A stretch of 64,000 nt of DNA from Paraconiothyrium sp. Pb-2020 (lineage: Eukaryota; Ascomycota; Dothideomycetes; Pleosporales; Didymosphaeriaceae), in the NCBI GenBank assembly GCA_022419385.1, contig JAJUBI010000008.1, positions 1,798,001 through 1,862,000 on the forward strand. The letters are read 5' to 3'. Within the stretch, counting starts at the first letter, position 1. Every line of letters starts with the position of its first letter. Below the pieces are notes generated by a model that was not told the DNA's origin, did not search any database, and saw only the letters and a list, made by a program, of their open reading frames with translations. This document shows, in pieces, positions 11,607 to 23,773 of the stretch. A program made the translations under genes and the position numbers.

Positions 11607-12009
11607 GTTACACATGTTGAAGCGGGACTCAAAATTGATTTTGACGGATAACATCGTGTATCGGCTATGCGGCTGTACTTTGCAGGTATACCTATAGAAG
11701 CTAAAGTCTTTCGCTCAACAGAATTCAACATCGCTTTGATATCTACTGTCTAATAGACATATCCAGGTTGCTCTGCCATTCCTCTGCTTACATCAGTTGT
11801 TTGACCATGAAAAGTGAAGAGGAAGTTGATGATGATTTTGACGGCTCAACTGCATGTCAGCTATACGCTCGTTATCGCCGGAGCCAATGAACGAGCTCCG
11901 AGGCGCCGGCTTAACCCCACTCGATTACTGTACATCACGACACTGAGCGTCGAACATGCCTGCACCTGCATCTTCCATCAACTTGTAACAAGACCGACAG
12001 GCTGCAAAC
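11607..12009. other. Intergenic, no gene recognised
   Basis: This is the 3' flank of the HET gene and the promoter of the F-box gene at 12010. Only short frames are present. Confidence 0.5.
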
Positions 12010-13613
12010 ATGACGGAGCTACTTGATTTGTGTTACGATGTGTTAATCCGCATTCTAGAAGAGATAGATCCTGAGGATGTGGGCCGGGTTGCACAGACAT
12101 CGCACGGCTTCAATGACTTTATCAAGAACAACACCGCATTATACAAAGCACAATATCTCAGGAACTTTGTATGCGTTGATGTCGCGATAAGTGTACTGTC
12201 CGAATCTGATTTTGTACAGGATGACCCACGGAGACGACCAACCGATCCAGAACCAGCATGGGAACCGCAGCTACAAAGACTCGTTAGGTGCAAGAAAATG
12301 CTCGAGTCCGCGAACACCGATCTAAAGGTACAAGATTCTTTTTGGTGCTAATACAGACACTAAAGACCACAGCGTGATGAGTTTAGGTTCATCGCCTCAA
12401 CACTCGAGAGCCTCATCGCCACCGGCTCAACTGACGAAGCCGGCGTATCTTACAACCAGCAACTAACAACTGAGCTCTTCCAACCCATCTTCCAGAACTA
12501 CGATGCATTTTTATGTCGCTCATCTCTCTACGGCCGGTGCGGCAATTCCAATCAAAAGCAAGCCTCGGACGAAGAAGACCGGCAACTAAGCGCAAAGCTA
12601 CACTGCCTCTTCGGCATCCCCTCTAGCAACATCGGCCGAAGAGTCCTTTCCACACATCCGTATGCGCGATCCCGCGTATATGACTTACGCAACTACACCG
12701 ACAAAACCATGTGGGGCCCCTTCCGCGACGACGGCAGCATGAGAGCAGACTGGGAAATGATCGAAAGCCTAATGATCGTCCTAGGCTACAACTCCGGCCT
12801 CTGCTGCCGGCGCTTCCTGCACCGTTTCCGGCCGCCCTGGACCGAGCCCCTTGAAGGCGTGCTCCCCGAGCGCGCAAAGACGTTGCCCGCGTACCCGCCG
12901 AAGCTCTACCTCGAGCCGGACATCCCCCTCCAGCTGAAAGACCCGTACAACGTTTCTGGCGTCTGGTCCCGCATCGTGTGCTTCATGGATTACAACGATC
13001 TGTACAATTACAACTTCAACTCGGAGGCGATGAGGGTGCCGTCGGATGAGCCGAGGGAGCCGATTAACACTGAAGAAGCGATCAGACACATCATCATGGA
13101 TCTGAAGGTTACGGAGGTCCTTGAACCACGGGAATTCGACAATCAGGCTCTTCCCGTTGTGAAGTTCGCGGGTATGTCTCGCTCGGTTGACGCGTCTTGG
13201 GATCCGAACGCGAATTCTAGAATTCGTGGGTCGGTACGCCTCACGCCTGAGGGGGAGGTGCGATGGCGGACGATCTCGGTGTTTTACGGGTAAGTAGATC
13301 CTCGTCTGTGTATTCTATGAGCTGAGTATTACTGACGTGTGACAGCGGAGAGGAGCGATGGCGCAGTGAAGGTATTCAGGTTGGTGGTGTACGGTCACAG
13401 CGTGGCGTTATTGGAACGTGGTTCGATAAGGATATGGATCCGCATGGGCCTGCGGGGCCGACCGCATTCTGGAAAATTTCTGATAAGAATCTGGATCTTG
13501 ACAGCGAGGAAGGTGAGGAGGAAGAGGACGACGACGAAGAAGAGGATGAGAACTGGCATATTGGGGCGGATGAGGTCGATGAGGTCGATGAGGAGGGGGG
13601 TTGGATGATTTGA
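12010..13613 (+). CDS. F-box protein with acidic C-terminal tail
   Basis: Three exons: 12010-12327, 12373-13289 and 13346-13613, giving 500 residues. Intron 1 is 45 nt with a perfect GCTAATAC branch site; intron 2 is 56 nt with gtaagt and an ACTGAC branch. The N-terminus (LLDLCYDVLIRILEEIDPED, then VGRVAQTSHGFNDFI) is an F-box, the motif that ties substrate adaptors to Skp1 in SCF ubiquitin ligases. The middle, with HPYARSRVYDLRNYTDKTMW and GVWSRIVCFMDYNDL, is a conserved-looking region of unknown fold. The last about 60 residues are a run of Asp/Glu (EEGEEEEDDDEEEDE) followed by repeats of DEV and a final GGWMI. The target is unknown. Confidence 0.85.
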
Positions 13614-13877
13614 GAAGAGCTTTGGACTGTTTGGACTGATACACATATAGAGCTTGTTTGCGTGATGGTGATGAGGTAGATGCTGAGATTGACGTCCAGG
13701 GGACACAGTATTACTTTCATACCATGGATTATTCAGCTTTCTTCAAGTTCAAGCTCGATCGTATCACCTCTGACGAAGTATTCTCCATTGACCCAAATAT
13801 AGCGCGAAGTACAAATGCCGTGAACGCTACGCGGTCGATCATGACTGCAACAGTCCACCTTGTTACAACACATACAT
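13614..13877. other. Convergent 3' flank
   Basis: About 260 bp lie between the stops of the convergent F-box and 2OG oxygenase genes. It should hold both polyadenylation regions. No gene was seen. Confidence 0.5.
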
Positions 13878-15041
13878 CTAAGCAACAGCCACCTCCTTCG
13901 TCACCGGTTCCTTATTCGCCTCCTTAGCAGCCTCCTTCTTAAACCTCTCCGCCCTCCCATAGCTATCCGCATAACCTCCCAACACCGCCTGCTCCGCCGT
14001 GATAGGTTTGTACTTCGGCTCCTCGCCCTCCTCCCTACAATTCGGCAGACACTCGACCACATAATCCGGATTCCCAGAGAAGAACACCGGGATAGAGTAT
14101 CTCTCCTTGCCACTCTGATTAATCACTCTATGCGTGTTCGAAATATACTTGTCGTTGCTCCACCGCATCATCAAGTTGCCCAAGTTGACGACGAACGCGC
14201 CAGGCGTGGGCTCCACATCCAGCCACTCCTTCGTGTGGTTGTCCAGCACTTGCAGCCCTGCGACTTTATCCTGCAGCAGTATCGTGATGGTTCCGAAGTC
14301 AGTGTGCGCGCCGATCCCCCGCGTGAGCTTCTGCGGGCTGTCCGGCGGCTGGCTCGGGTAATGCAGCAGACGCATCGTCGCGACTGCGCCCTCTGTGAAC
14401 TCGTCGAAGTAGCTTTCGTCGAGATCCAGCGTCTGCGCGAGGACCTTGAGGATATCCTTTGCGAGGTCGACGACCTTGTAGTAGTATGCGAGGGCCGTCT
14501 TCTGGAAGTTTTCGACGTCGGGGAGCACGGTGGCAGAGGGCCACATGTTGGGGCCCGAGTTGAGCTTTTTGTTTACGAAGTAGGGGTGTGATTTTGAGAT
14601 TTCGTCGCCGATGTAGAAGCCTTCTTTGAGCTCGGGGAGGGTGCCTTCTTCGAGGATTTGCGACTTGAGGAGCTCGTAGCCGCGGTTCCAGGTGTTTGAT
14701 GTGTCTGCGCAGTATGGTCAGTAAAGTGCTACGTGGTAGGTGGGAGCATTGCTACCTTTGTTGATTTCCATTTTCTGCTCTAGCGGCAGGTCGAAGAACT
14801 TCTTGTTCCAGTCCATGATGCCTTGTTGCAGCTCCAGAGGCACGTTGTGCCCGGTGATCTGGAAGAAGCCATTGTGAAGGCAGCAGCTGCGCACGTCGTC
14901 TACGAGCTTCTTTTTTGCGGCCGCGTCGCCGGTGTAGAATGCTTCAACCAGGGTCAGCGATCAATGCCACCGCGTCTAGAAGTATGTTGGATGTGTACCT
15001 GAGAAGTCGAGAATCGGGGGAGCGTCGCCGACACCGACCAT
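13878..15041 (-). CDS. 2-oxoglutarate/Fe(II) oxygenase, isopenicillin N synthase-like
   Basis: Three exons on the minus strand: 14999-15041, 14756-14941 and 13878-14704, coding for about 351 residues. The tiny first exon codes MVGVGDAPPILDFS; its donor is gtacac and the phases match at both joins. The N-terminal DIOX_N region (LHNGFFQITGHNVP, FFDLPLEQKM) is followed by the jelly-roll core. The facial triad is visible as His and Asp in GIGAHTDFGTITIL and a distal His in NTHRVINQ; the 2OG-binding Arg-x-Ser is RYS in KERYSIPVFF. Such enzymes hydroxylate or desaturate small molecules in secondary metabolism or detoxification. The substrate cannot be told from sequence. It is distinct from the second member of this family at 48916-49918, which lies in the nicotinate cluster. 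Confidence 0.88.
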
Positions 15042-15865
15042 TCTGACGGAGATAGCGGGGATAAATTAGCTAGCGTGACCGCTACGATGCTCGTGGTGAT
15101 TGTGACTGATACGCCTACTCGTTACTTGAAGCGATTTTATGCCTTCGAATGTTCGGCATTAATTGAAACCGCTGCTACCCTCTCCTGGTACGTACGCAGT
15201 GGTGGGGTTCCTGGTGGTGGTATGACATGTGGCCGGCTCGTCTGGAAAGGAAGCAGGATTCCCCCCACCTTTGTCTATCGAATGATAGTGTAGAGCCATA
15301 TGGCGCCAGGCTAAATGGCTTACTAGGTTACTTTGGGGGTCGTATGGGGCATGGGAGTCAAGGTAGGTTCTGGTGATTTGATAGTATATCCCACCCACCG
15401 TGCACTGATGGGGCTAAGGAGTGTTGTGAGACCTGTTAAGACTTGATTGTAAGTCTTGTTCGTGCGGCTAATAAGTTACAACGTTGTTTTATGGCTTTGA
15501 AGTATACGGGAAAGTTGTGCAGGAGGTTGATGACGATTGCATATCGGTTTAAACATGAATTAACATATACTTCAAGTATCGAAGAAAAAGGAGGTTGAAC
15601 CGTATATGTTCAAGGAAGCAGGGTATGGATGAACCCAAACGTACAAATAAGCCGAACCCATTGATGATGAAATGGCCCTTCGATTGGCCGGTGGTCATCC
15701 TCTAGAAACAAGCCAAAGCCAGCAACAACAGCACAGTCGGGGATTCGAACAATTGTAAATCGTACAGTCAAATAAAGGTAATCCCAAGACCCAAGGAAGC
15801 TGTTGTAGAACCTACACTCAGGATTGAGAGTCGTCATGCTGTAAAGTGTCGTGGTCAAGAAGTCA
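15042..15865. other. Intergenic, no gene recognised
   Basis: This is the promoter side of the 2OG oxygenase and the 3' side of the F-box-like gene. Open frames on both strands are short and carry no recognisable domain. Confidence 0.5.
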
Positions 15866-16903
15866 TCACAGCGCCGGCTCCGCCAGCGCCCTCTCAACCT
15901 CGCTCCAGCTCCGCATCCTTCTCTTATCCTGATCCCATAGACCGCCGTACACCCCATGCGTCCATATCCAATCGTCGCACAAGATCAGCTCGTCGTCGTC
16001 GCCATAATAGCTCATCGGCACATCAGCCTCCCATATCGTGACGCGATCCTCGGGTGCCCAGTCCCGGGTGTACTTTGGCGTAAGATGATTCTCGTTCACA
16101 TCCACGAACACAATGTCAATGTGTCTGCCATTGTACCTGTCAAACAGCTCGTCGATATGTCTGGCATGCAGTAACTTTGGACGAAGAATGAAGAGCGTTT
16201 CTAAAGAGGAAACCATGAAGTAAAAGTCGAGATGGGTTGGGTCCATTTCGTTCGCTGTCATGGCCAGACGCTTGATGTTGGGCGGTGGATATTGGAAATA
16301 GTCAGATGTGTCATAGCTGCATATGAGTTCCTCTAGGTTCGGCATGTGTAGAAAGATGTTGCGACTGCTGCAGTAGGGCTTCATAAGCACCTGCTCTGAA
16401 ACCGGTACGTAAACTGGGTTGAAGTCGATGGCGAGCCGCTTCAAGGTAGACCCGACGGTAAGGCACACGTCTATGACCTGAGGCAAGCGAACCCGAGGTG
16501 TCCTTCCACAGCTATCTGATCTAGCAGGTGAGATAAATAACGAGAATACATGTCGCTGGACATCAGCATCGTGGAATAACTCTTCATTGCGCCCAGCTTG
16601 ACCATATCCAAGCGCCAGCGGGTGATTTCCAAGATCAAGCCCCAGCGTCCTACGGAAGCAGGAATGCCTCGTGACATCATTCAGGTACAAACAGTTCGTG
16701 TACAGATACCGTGATGCGCAGAGGTAGACGGTCCTCGACACCAGCGTTAAGGCGCGCAGCGCCTTGGTTGCTGGATGCGAGGGTGAGTAGGCGATGGGTA
16801 CTCGGCCGTCGCGGGTGCCGACCAGTTGGTCCAAGATATTCAAGAACAACTCCACCGGTAAGGATCCAAAGGCGTTCTGTATGTGCGTGTCCGACGGCTG
16901 CAT
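15866..16903 (-). CDS. F-box-like protein, 345 aa
   Basis: This is an intronless frame with its ATG at 16903. The N-terminus, FGSLPVELFLNILDQLVGT, is a typical degenerate F-box opening. It is followed by ALRALTLVSRTVYLCASRYL, the second helix pair seen in fungal F-box/LRR-like proteins. The middle has spaced hydrophobic positions (STLKRLAIDFNPV, MPNLEELICSYD, NIKRLAMTANEM, SSLETLFILRPKLLHAR) that look like irregular leucine-rich repeats. The C-terminus is Trp-rich and acidic. No catalytic motif was seen. A role as a ubiquitin-ligase adaptor is inferred only from the F-box. Confidence 0.75.
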   Translation of the reverse strand: MQPSDTHIQNAFGSLPVELFLNILDQLVGTRDGRVPIAYSPSHPATKALRALTLVSRTVYLCASRYLYTNCLYLNDVTRHSCFRRTLGLDLGNHPLALGYGQAGRNEELFHDADVQRHVFSLFISPARSDSCGRTPRVRLPQVIDVCLTVGSTLKRLAIDFNPVYVPVSEQVLMKPYCSSRNIFLHMPNLEELICSYDTSDYFQYPPPNIKRLAMTANEMDPTHLDFYFMVSSLETLFILRPKLLHARHIDELFDRYNGRHIDIVFVDVNENHLTPKYTRDWAPEDRVTIWEADVPMSYYGDDDELILCDDWIWTHGVYGGLWDQDKRRMRSWSEVERALAEPAL

Positions 16904-17429
16904 GGTGAGTGCGCAGGAGGCAAGGTTCTGGAAAGGTTATGGTGTCGGAGGGTGGGGATTCGTAAAGAGGAAGTTTAGCCGACGCGATGGGAGGCAGCAA
17001 GCGGCCGCCTACTGCCCGCGGGCATCACATGGTCACGTGCTAAGTAAATCAGGGCTTAAGGTCACACACGCATACGCTTGTTACAATCACATTCAACAGA
17101 ATGACCGTCTCGTACCCGGTAGCACTGGTGCTACTGAGAACATGGCAAGCCAATGGTAGATTCTGTGTCTCACTACCACATCTCTATCATATCTTCTATG
17201 ATTCTGTCGTGTCCAAGCACTTCCAACACTTGCACCCCATATTTGGAATACATCTGTCCTGCCAGCAACGGCATGTAGGGACACACTGCATGCTACAAGC
17301 AGCGAGGGGTCTCTCAGCCCATGCGTCTCCCGATGTGGCTTAACACGCTGCGTTTCCACTGCAGAGACGCCGAAATAACTCTCCTTGAAGATGTCGTCGT
17401 CGCAATCCATCCACCCAACTCGAGTATTT
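16904..17429. other. Intergenic, no gene recognised
   Basis: This is the promoter of the F-box-like gene and the 3' flank of the phosphatase gene. No coding signal was seen. Confidence 0.5.
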
Positions 17430-19120
17430 TCATCTCGGCACCGTCCCATCTACATCCCGCCCATCGTTCACCACCTCATAATCGCCAAAGCAAGCCTCCC
17501 CGTAGTTCGCTCGTTCTTTTGCCTTCGCTTGAGACTCGACGAACTGTTCGAGCGGGCACAACTCGTCTGAGCGTCCCTTGCAGGGCCCGCCTCTGATCGA
17601 CGACAGTGGCAGTATTCCGCCATTGAGCCTCATCCGCACGAATTTGTGCTTCGAGCTCTTCGACTCATTGCCGCTCTCGTAGCCATACTGCGATGCGTAG
17701 TAGCGTACGCGCTCTTTCTTCTCGGGCTTTGGGTGGGCCGAATCACACCCGATGACCTCGGTGACCAGGCGCGCAGTAAACGGGACCATATGCGAGACGC
17801 GGAAGAGGCGATCCTTCTTTGGCGGATACTTCTTCAAGTCAGGTACCTCTCTGAAGTAGTCCACACTGAGTGCGGTGATGGCGGCTAGTATCATCTTGTC
17901 GTGGGTAAAATCCGCGTAGAATTTCATGCCTAACGGGAACGTGTCTTCGTTGTTTGTAAGACTGCTGTTGACGCTGGTGTCGCTCTCTTTGATGAGCTTT
18001 CCCTGCAGTCTTGCGAGCAACTCTTCAACATAACCGATGCCTTGAGATCGCGCCGTCGGATTGCCAAAGGAGTGTTTGTAGAAAAAGCGGATGTCTAGGC
18101 TCTGCTCAAATCCCCGCCATTCTTCTCGAGTAAAGAGATCGCAGAACTCAGAGACCCCGAGGAATTGCGTTTCGTATGCGCAGAGAAGTTGCATAGCATA
18201 TGTGTCTTTGATTTGCAGTTCGAAGTGCTTCGGCGTGTACTTTGACAGACGCTTTGTGGCATGGGGAAGGTAGAGACCTGCGTAATTCCACATATGGTCA
18301 TCTCCGATAGTACCGATACCATGCGCTTCAGAATTGTTGCAACAATGATGTGCTATCACAGTCAGTAAAGATTCAAATGTACGTCCATATAAGTGCGCGC
18401 CTACCAGCTAGTGTGTTATTCCAAGGTCCAGGCTCTACCTCAGGTATGATAAGTGTGCGAAAAGCTTCTGTCCAGTTGGCAGAAAACTGTGGTGATTCCT
18501 GGTAGCTAGGCCCAAAGAACCCCAGAGCCCAGTTCGTCATACTGTTGTGCATCCTGCTTTGCGACGGAGTACGCAACAGTGGCCTTCTGTCCACATCTTC
18601 CGGTTGGTAACCGAGTTGCCCTTGCGAAGCGTTGTACAACATCCTGCCGTACATGTTCCAGAATTGAACGCCAGATGCGATCTCAGCCATAGCCCCAATT
18701 CCTGTTAGGTACTCGCCACCAAGAGTGTTTCGCCATGAGTTTAAGAAAGCCAAAGGGCCTTTGAAGCGGTCTCCTTCTTCGAAAGCTTTCGCGACTTTGC
18801 CTGTGAACCTTTCAATGTTCAGTCCATCCTGTGCGTCGCCGGGATGGGGAAAACGCTCCGCGTGGCGCTGCAGTAGATGCACCTGTTCAATCTGGCAGCC
18901 ATCGGGCAAGCCTATTTTCTTCACTCCAAAAAGTCCTGGCGTGTTGTATTTGTATGTTGATAATTGCCCCCAATGGTGAGAGATGTAGTCCACATCGTCG
19001 ATTGTGGATTCGAGAGGTCGCAGGGGCTGCTGCGCTCCATCCTCGTACTGTGGCGCGAAAGCTCGAACAACTGCTATGAGGGCGGCGCATAGAAGGGCGA
19101 CAGACAGGACCGGTTCTCAT
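17430..19120 (-). CDS. Histidine acid phosphatase (phytase-like), damaged start
   Basis: Exons 18405-19120 and 17430-18352 (minus strand) are joined by a 52-nt intron in phase 1. The branch-2 histidine phosphatase signature is RHAERFP, with the nucleophilic His and the Arg; the later proton-donor dipeptide is HD in FTHDKMI. The family hydrolyses phosphomonoesters, often phytate, outside the cell. The N-terminus has a clear signal peptide core, VLSVALLCAALIAVVRAFA, but no in-frame ATG precedes it. The nearest ATG (19120-19118) is one base out of frame, and the signal-peptide frame is closed by a TGA overlapping that ATG. Removing one A from the agaacc just after the ATG would give an ordinary secretory start. 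So this is either a one-base insertion (young pseudogene or sequence error) or an unseen 5' exon. The rest of the frame is intact. Confidence 0.8.
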
Positions 19121-19354
19121 ATTGAATCTTTCCGGAGACACAATCGGAAGATCCGTCTCCTCGAAGGAGTTGAGACACTCATTGTGATGGAAGGTTGAGA
19201 TGTGGAAGAATGACGTCATTTTGCTGTGTCGCGTGTGCACTTGCCTTGGATGGACGAAAACCCATCGTGTCGCGAGTCATATCCATTCCCAATGCTCATA
19301 CGCCCAGCGCCATGCCCATATCGTAGCTTCTATATGTCCTTCCCTGAGATGAAA
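19121..19354. other. Short intergenic region
   Basis: This is the 5' flank of the phosphatase and the 3' flank of the hxnR-like gene. Nothing else was seen. Confidence 0.4.
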
Positions 19355-22300
19355 TCACGACATTCCTCCACCACCAACCAACCTCCACTGAACCAGCCCT
19401 CTGAGCACCATCATCCCATCATGTACAACCGCCCACCTCACCTTTCCCAGACACCGGCTCACCACGGCCGCCAGCCCATTTGTTCCCCTCTTACCCAAAC
19501 CACCCGCAATTCCCTTCTCATACCCAATTTCCAGCAACCGATCCGCATCGCTTTCCAACACAGTCCTTAGCAAGCTATTCATTTCCGCCTTCGGATCCCA
19601 GATAATCTCATCTTCGTCGTCGTCGCTGTGGGGACCAGAAGAGCATGGCAGCACAGGTCGCGCGTACCACACGCCCCAGATAGTCAGCGTGCCCAAGTAC
19701 ACAGCCCAGGGGAGGTGCCAGAGGCGGCTCCCGCCAAGGTCGCTGGAAGATGATTCAGTGTCGAGGATGGAAGCGCCTTGCTCGACGAGAGCTGCCGCGT
19801 GCCATACAGCTCTGCCCGCTTCCTTAAGGTTATCGGCAACCCATTTCTTGACCACCTTCTGGCTGCGGGCATAATCTATTCGTGCGACAGGGCGCCCCAG
19901 AATGTGCCTTGCGCCAGCGTAGATCTGGAGGTCGAGAAAGGGCGTATGGAGTAGGATGTGTGCGGAGTGGTAAAGGGAGGAGACGGCTGTTTGGAAGGCC
20001 TGGAATTCTTTGGCGAGGTTGTGCGTCGCTGAGGGTAGGCGTGCTTGATAAGAGGAGCAGAAGGCTTCGAAGTCGTGGTTCCAAGCCTTATATGACGCCG
20101 CAAGGCGGGTCTGCCAGTTGCCAAGCGGATTGGTGTCGACTACTCCAAGTGACGTCTGGTCTCGCCTCTGCATATCCCACGCAATGGACATCAGACCATG
20201 AAGCAGTAAAGCTCGCGATAGTGCATTGAGGTTCTTGGGAACTGAACCTGAAGCGGAAGGATTGAGGTACATCTTCAAGCAAGATAGGAATAGAGGGCTT
20301 GCTGGTTCCTTTTGTCGAAGTTGGTGCCAGCTCTCCGCCGAGTCCGCTTCCCAGAGTAATTGGTCACATGGCAGATTTGACCGCAGTTCGAAGGCTGACA
20401 TACACAGAGACTGGCAGAAAAGAACGGCGTGCTGTGTGTCCCACATGAAACAAAGGAATGCCAGTCTCTTTTTCTGCTCAGCATCCACCCACGTCCGCCA
20501 GTCATCCTCGAGATCGTCGGTCGCGTCTTCGAGCGTCGGAGGGCGGATTGACTGGCAGTCACTGCGTCGGATGAGGTTGATAAGCAATCCATGGAACAGG
20601 TGACTCATATCATGCTGCTTCTGACCAGCTCTGCTCTTGCCAAAACACTCGACTAGCAAGATAGTTTGCAGGACCCAGAGATCCGGCTTCGCAGAGAAAC
20701 CTGCGTTTGCGAATATTTGCGGTCGTAGGACGTCGTGGATACACACCTAGCGATAATCAGCGACCGTTACCATGTAAGACCAAGTTAAAATCTTCAGTCG
20801 GATGTTTTGACCTTGGATTATAACCTGAGTTATCCCAGACTCCACAAACGATGTCCAAATGTCCGGGTTGAGTGCTATACACAATGAAGACTTACAGCAA
20901 GTTGGTGGGCATCTTTCTCACCGTATGTGGCTCCAAGCAGCAATACCGACGCTAGCAGTAAGGTATCAACACTGGAAGGATCAAATGTCGACATGTGAAT
21001 CAGAGGATAAGTTGTATTGAATCTGGTGAAGAAGAGGTCGCAATAAGTCTGTAAGCATGAAAGTGACAGGAGAGGGTTGTCGCGAATGACGCGACTGCCG
21101 TCCGGTGCCGTGGGCTGTGCGATGTCGATAAGGTCCAGTACTTGTGCGCGTGCAAGCTCGTCGATGATGGGTAAGCATCTTGAAGGCTGCAGCAGCGACA
21201 TCGGCCGCTCGAGATTTAGGGATGTCTGAGTGTTGGTTGCCTGGTGTGAGCAATTCATGAAAGTATTGGGGTTGTGACTCTCCGTGGTCCCCCCTTGCTC
21301 AGAGGCCTTACGGCTTGTTCGTGTATCCTCGGTCAGCGGAGGCGTTATCAGTGCAGCCGGTGGCGACATCTGTTGTGGAGAGTCTGTCCTCTGAGAAGGA
21401 CCGGACCCATAGTGTGCTGTAATTGACGAAGGTTTGTCTACTACAAGATGGTCGAGCTGCAGGTCGAAGGCCTGGCTAGTTTGGGATACCGAACTGTTGA
21501 ATTGAAACGAGGGGAAAGGGTCGTTCAGCACCGACTGCATCTGGCTCTGCTTTATCATACATGTCAGCATAGAGAGGAGAGTGATGCACGGGAGAAATCG
21601 TAATAATGACTCAGAAAAATCACGGAATGACTGTAAGAAATATAAATGGAAGATGCAGTTATTGAGAGAGAAGGAAGCTGCAGTCAGGGTTGCAATACGA
21701 GGCTAGGGGAAATTGAGGAAGGCGTGCCCAACCCCAAGCTTACGTCTTGTAATGTAAGAGAAAAGCGTGAAAGAAAGTATCTCTAGTAGATGCTTCTTGT
21801 TGGTGGTATATAACTAGGGGAGTGCCGCCATCCACTAGGTCCAAAAAGTGGTTTAAAGAAGTTAAGAATTGCATGTTGGAGAAGAAATATAGTATGCAAG
21901 GTACGTAAACTCACCTCTGTAGGAAATTTCAAATCTACGATTATTAGCGCTCATTCTCTCCAGGCGAAGGGTTCCTTGTTTACCAAAAAGCCAGTTGTAG
22001 TTATTTATTGTAGTAAATGGGTTATTAAACGAGCTTGCCGTGTCCGGATTGAAGATGTCGTCGAAAGGAGCATCGTTGAAAGCGAGGGGTGCAAGAGGCT
22101 CAGGCTCAGGTTGAAGAAGGTTGGTTGACCAAAATTGTCGGTCGATGGGGGAGAGGGATTCCGCTCCGGACAGTGCGTTAACTCCAAGGTTAGTAGGATG
22201 GTAGCCGCTTGCGATGCCAGAGTCGTGATCGTCGAATGTAGAGCGGCAAATTGAAGGGTCATATGAAAGTGGAGAAACGGGCGCACCGTGTTCGTGATGT

Positions 22301-22913
22301 TGATATTGGGCGAAATCGGGCAGTGACTCAAGTGGGCTGCCGTGCTGCTGTGGCTGTCGATGTGCAGAATCGGATTGTTCTCCGACAGAGGTTTCTAATG
22401 CAGGCTTCTTGGTCACAATGTTCCCATCAGCATCCTTCCACATACGCTTGCGTGTGTTTAGGACACCCTGACCATCGGCACCAGCTTCTTCGTCTTTTTG
22501 GCGGTGTCTTGCCATATGGCGGTCTGCATGGTGTCAGCAACCTTTCCGACATCAAACGCATGGGCCTACGGCAAGTGAGGTAAACATAGATTGACCCTGC
22601 AAACCATCCACTCTTGGATGGTAACCGAGACCGGAAAGTGGACGCACATTTTGATTCGATGTCCATTTCGGCCCACTCATGAACAAAAGGGAGGTGATTC
22701 CTTACCGAGCAAATCTCTCCTCTTGAAATGTGCCCTGCATCTCGAGCAAGTGAACTCGCCTGTGGAGTGATTGAGTATATGTCTTTGCAGATGCTCTGCC
22801 CTTGTGAAACTTCTCCCACATCCGTCGTTCTGACACACGAATCTCTTCTCCGCGTTCTTGCTCAAGTCTTTTCTCCTTCGTCCTCGCGGCATTGTGGAAC
22901 CCATCGTAGCCAT
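19355..22913 (-). CDS. hxnR: C2H2 zinc-finger/fungal-specific transcription factor, HxnR-like
   Basis: Five exons on the minus strand: 22706-22913, 21984-22523, 21915-21934, 20896-21546 and 19355-20746, giving about 936 residues. Two C2H2 fingers lie at the N-terminus: finger 1 has Cys27, Cys32, His45 and His49; finger 2 has Cys56, Cys59, His72 and His76 and is split by intron 1. A low-complexity middle follows, then the fungal-specific transcription factor domain (LPIIDELARAQVLDLIDIA, CDLFFTRFNTTYPLIHMSTF). The 20-nt third exon is needed to keep phase. It is bounded by a 49-nt intron with GCTAATAAT/cgtag and a 368-nt intron starting gtgagt. The family and its tandem position next to the molybdenum hydroxylase match hxnR of Aspergillus nidulans, the activator of nicotinate utilisation. 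The symbol rests on this synteny. Confidence 0.82.
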
Positions 22914-23773
22914 GATCGAATATCAACCCTCAAGCTCAGATTGACACACGTGTTGGTGGAACATTGAAGGTTGGGGGATTTGGAGATGGTATAATGGGGG
23001 TCGGAAAGGGTACGAGAAGGCGATTCCAGTCCCCTACGAGCCGGAAGGTTGTCACGATGGCCCAGATAGGCGCATACTCGGAGTAAAGAATCGGTTTGCT
23101 CTATAGCGCTTAGTGTGCATTCATGATGCGGGGGGGAGCAAGCTGGCCGATGGACCAGTGCATGAGTGACAAAAGTGGGGTAGGAGGAAGATAAGGAGTG
23201 GGGTCATCTCTTGCCACAATCAGCATAGTTTGCGCGCAGCGCCGCCATGCAGCAGGCATGAACACCACGGGAGAGGCTGATGCTTGCCCGCCTCTATCGT
23301 GGCATCAACTAGGGTCCTTGACACATCGCCGTCGGCGCGCTTACTCAAGAGTCATGTGCCGCGGCAATCAACCTGGAGTGCGACAAAGCAAACAGATACG
23401 GAACGTCGTGATATCAGATGTTCGTACAAACATGTTACATTAGCAAGCGTGCGTGGGAGGTCGATTGATTCCCCAAGTAAGAACCGCAATGTTGTATCTC
23501 TAAAAGGAGGATATGTGCCTTAGCGCAGTATTCAGAGACGTGAAGTCTCAGTAGGCCCGCCCGTGAAGCCACAGCTAATCGATTTTGATATCTACAAAGG
23601 AAGCGCTAGTGGTGATAAAGTAGGAGATCGTTAAGAAAGCAGTTTCAGTTCATTCTTGTGTATCAATCTCTACTCATATCATGTTTACAACAAATGCTAA
23701 GTAAGCCTAAAGAGAAGAGAATGCAGACCAACGCCGTGATATCGTCAAGCTTCAAGGTAGCCATGAAAACCAT
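22914..23773. promoter_or_regulatory. hxnR upstream region / hxnS 3' flank
   Basis: About 860 bp lie between the hxnR start and the hxnS stop. The part next to 22914 should be the hxnR promoter. No gene is supported. Confidence 0.4.

Noticed and set aside
15735..15760. tRNA-like word (ggggattcgaac, the complement of a T-arm)
   Set aside because: The stem partner bases do not pair, and no acceptor, D or anticodon stems can be drawn around it.
19119..19154. A 26-nt or 37-nt intron to rescue the phosphatase start
   Set aside because: Both are shorter than any other intron in the window. The 37-nt one would also remove the signal peptide core.
21550..21914. Splitting the hxnR-like gene into two separate genes
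   Set aside because: With the 49-nt intron and the 20-nt exon the zinc-finger part and the fungal transcription factor domain join in one frame, as expected for this regulator class.
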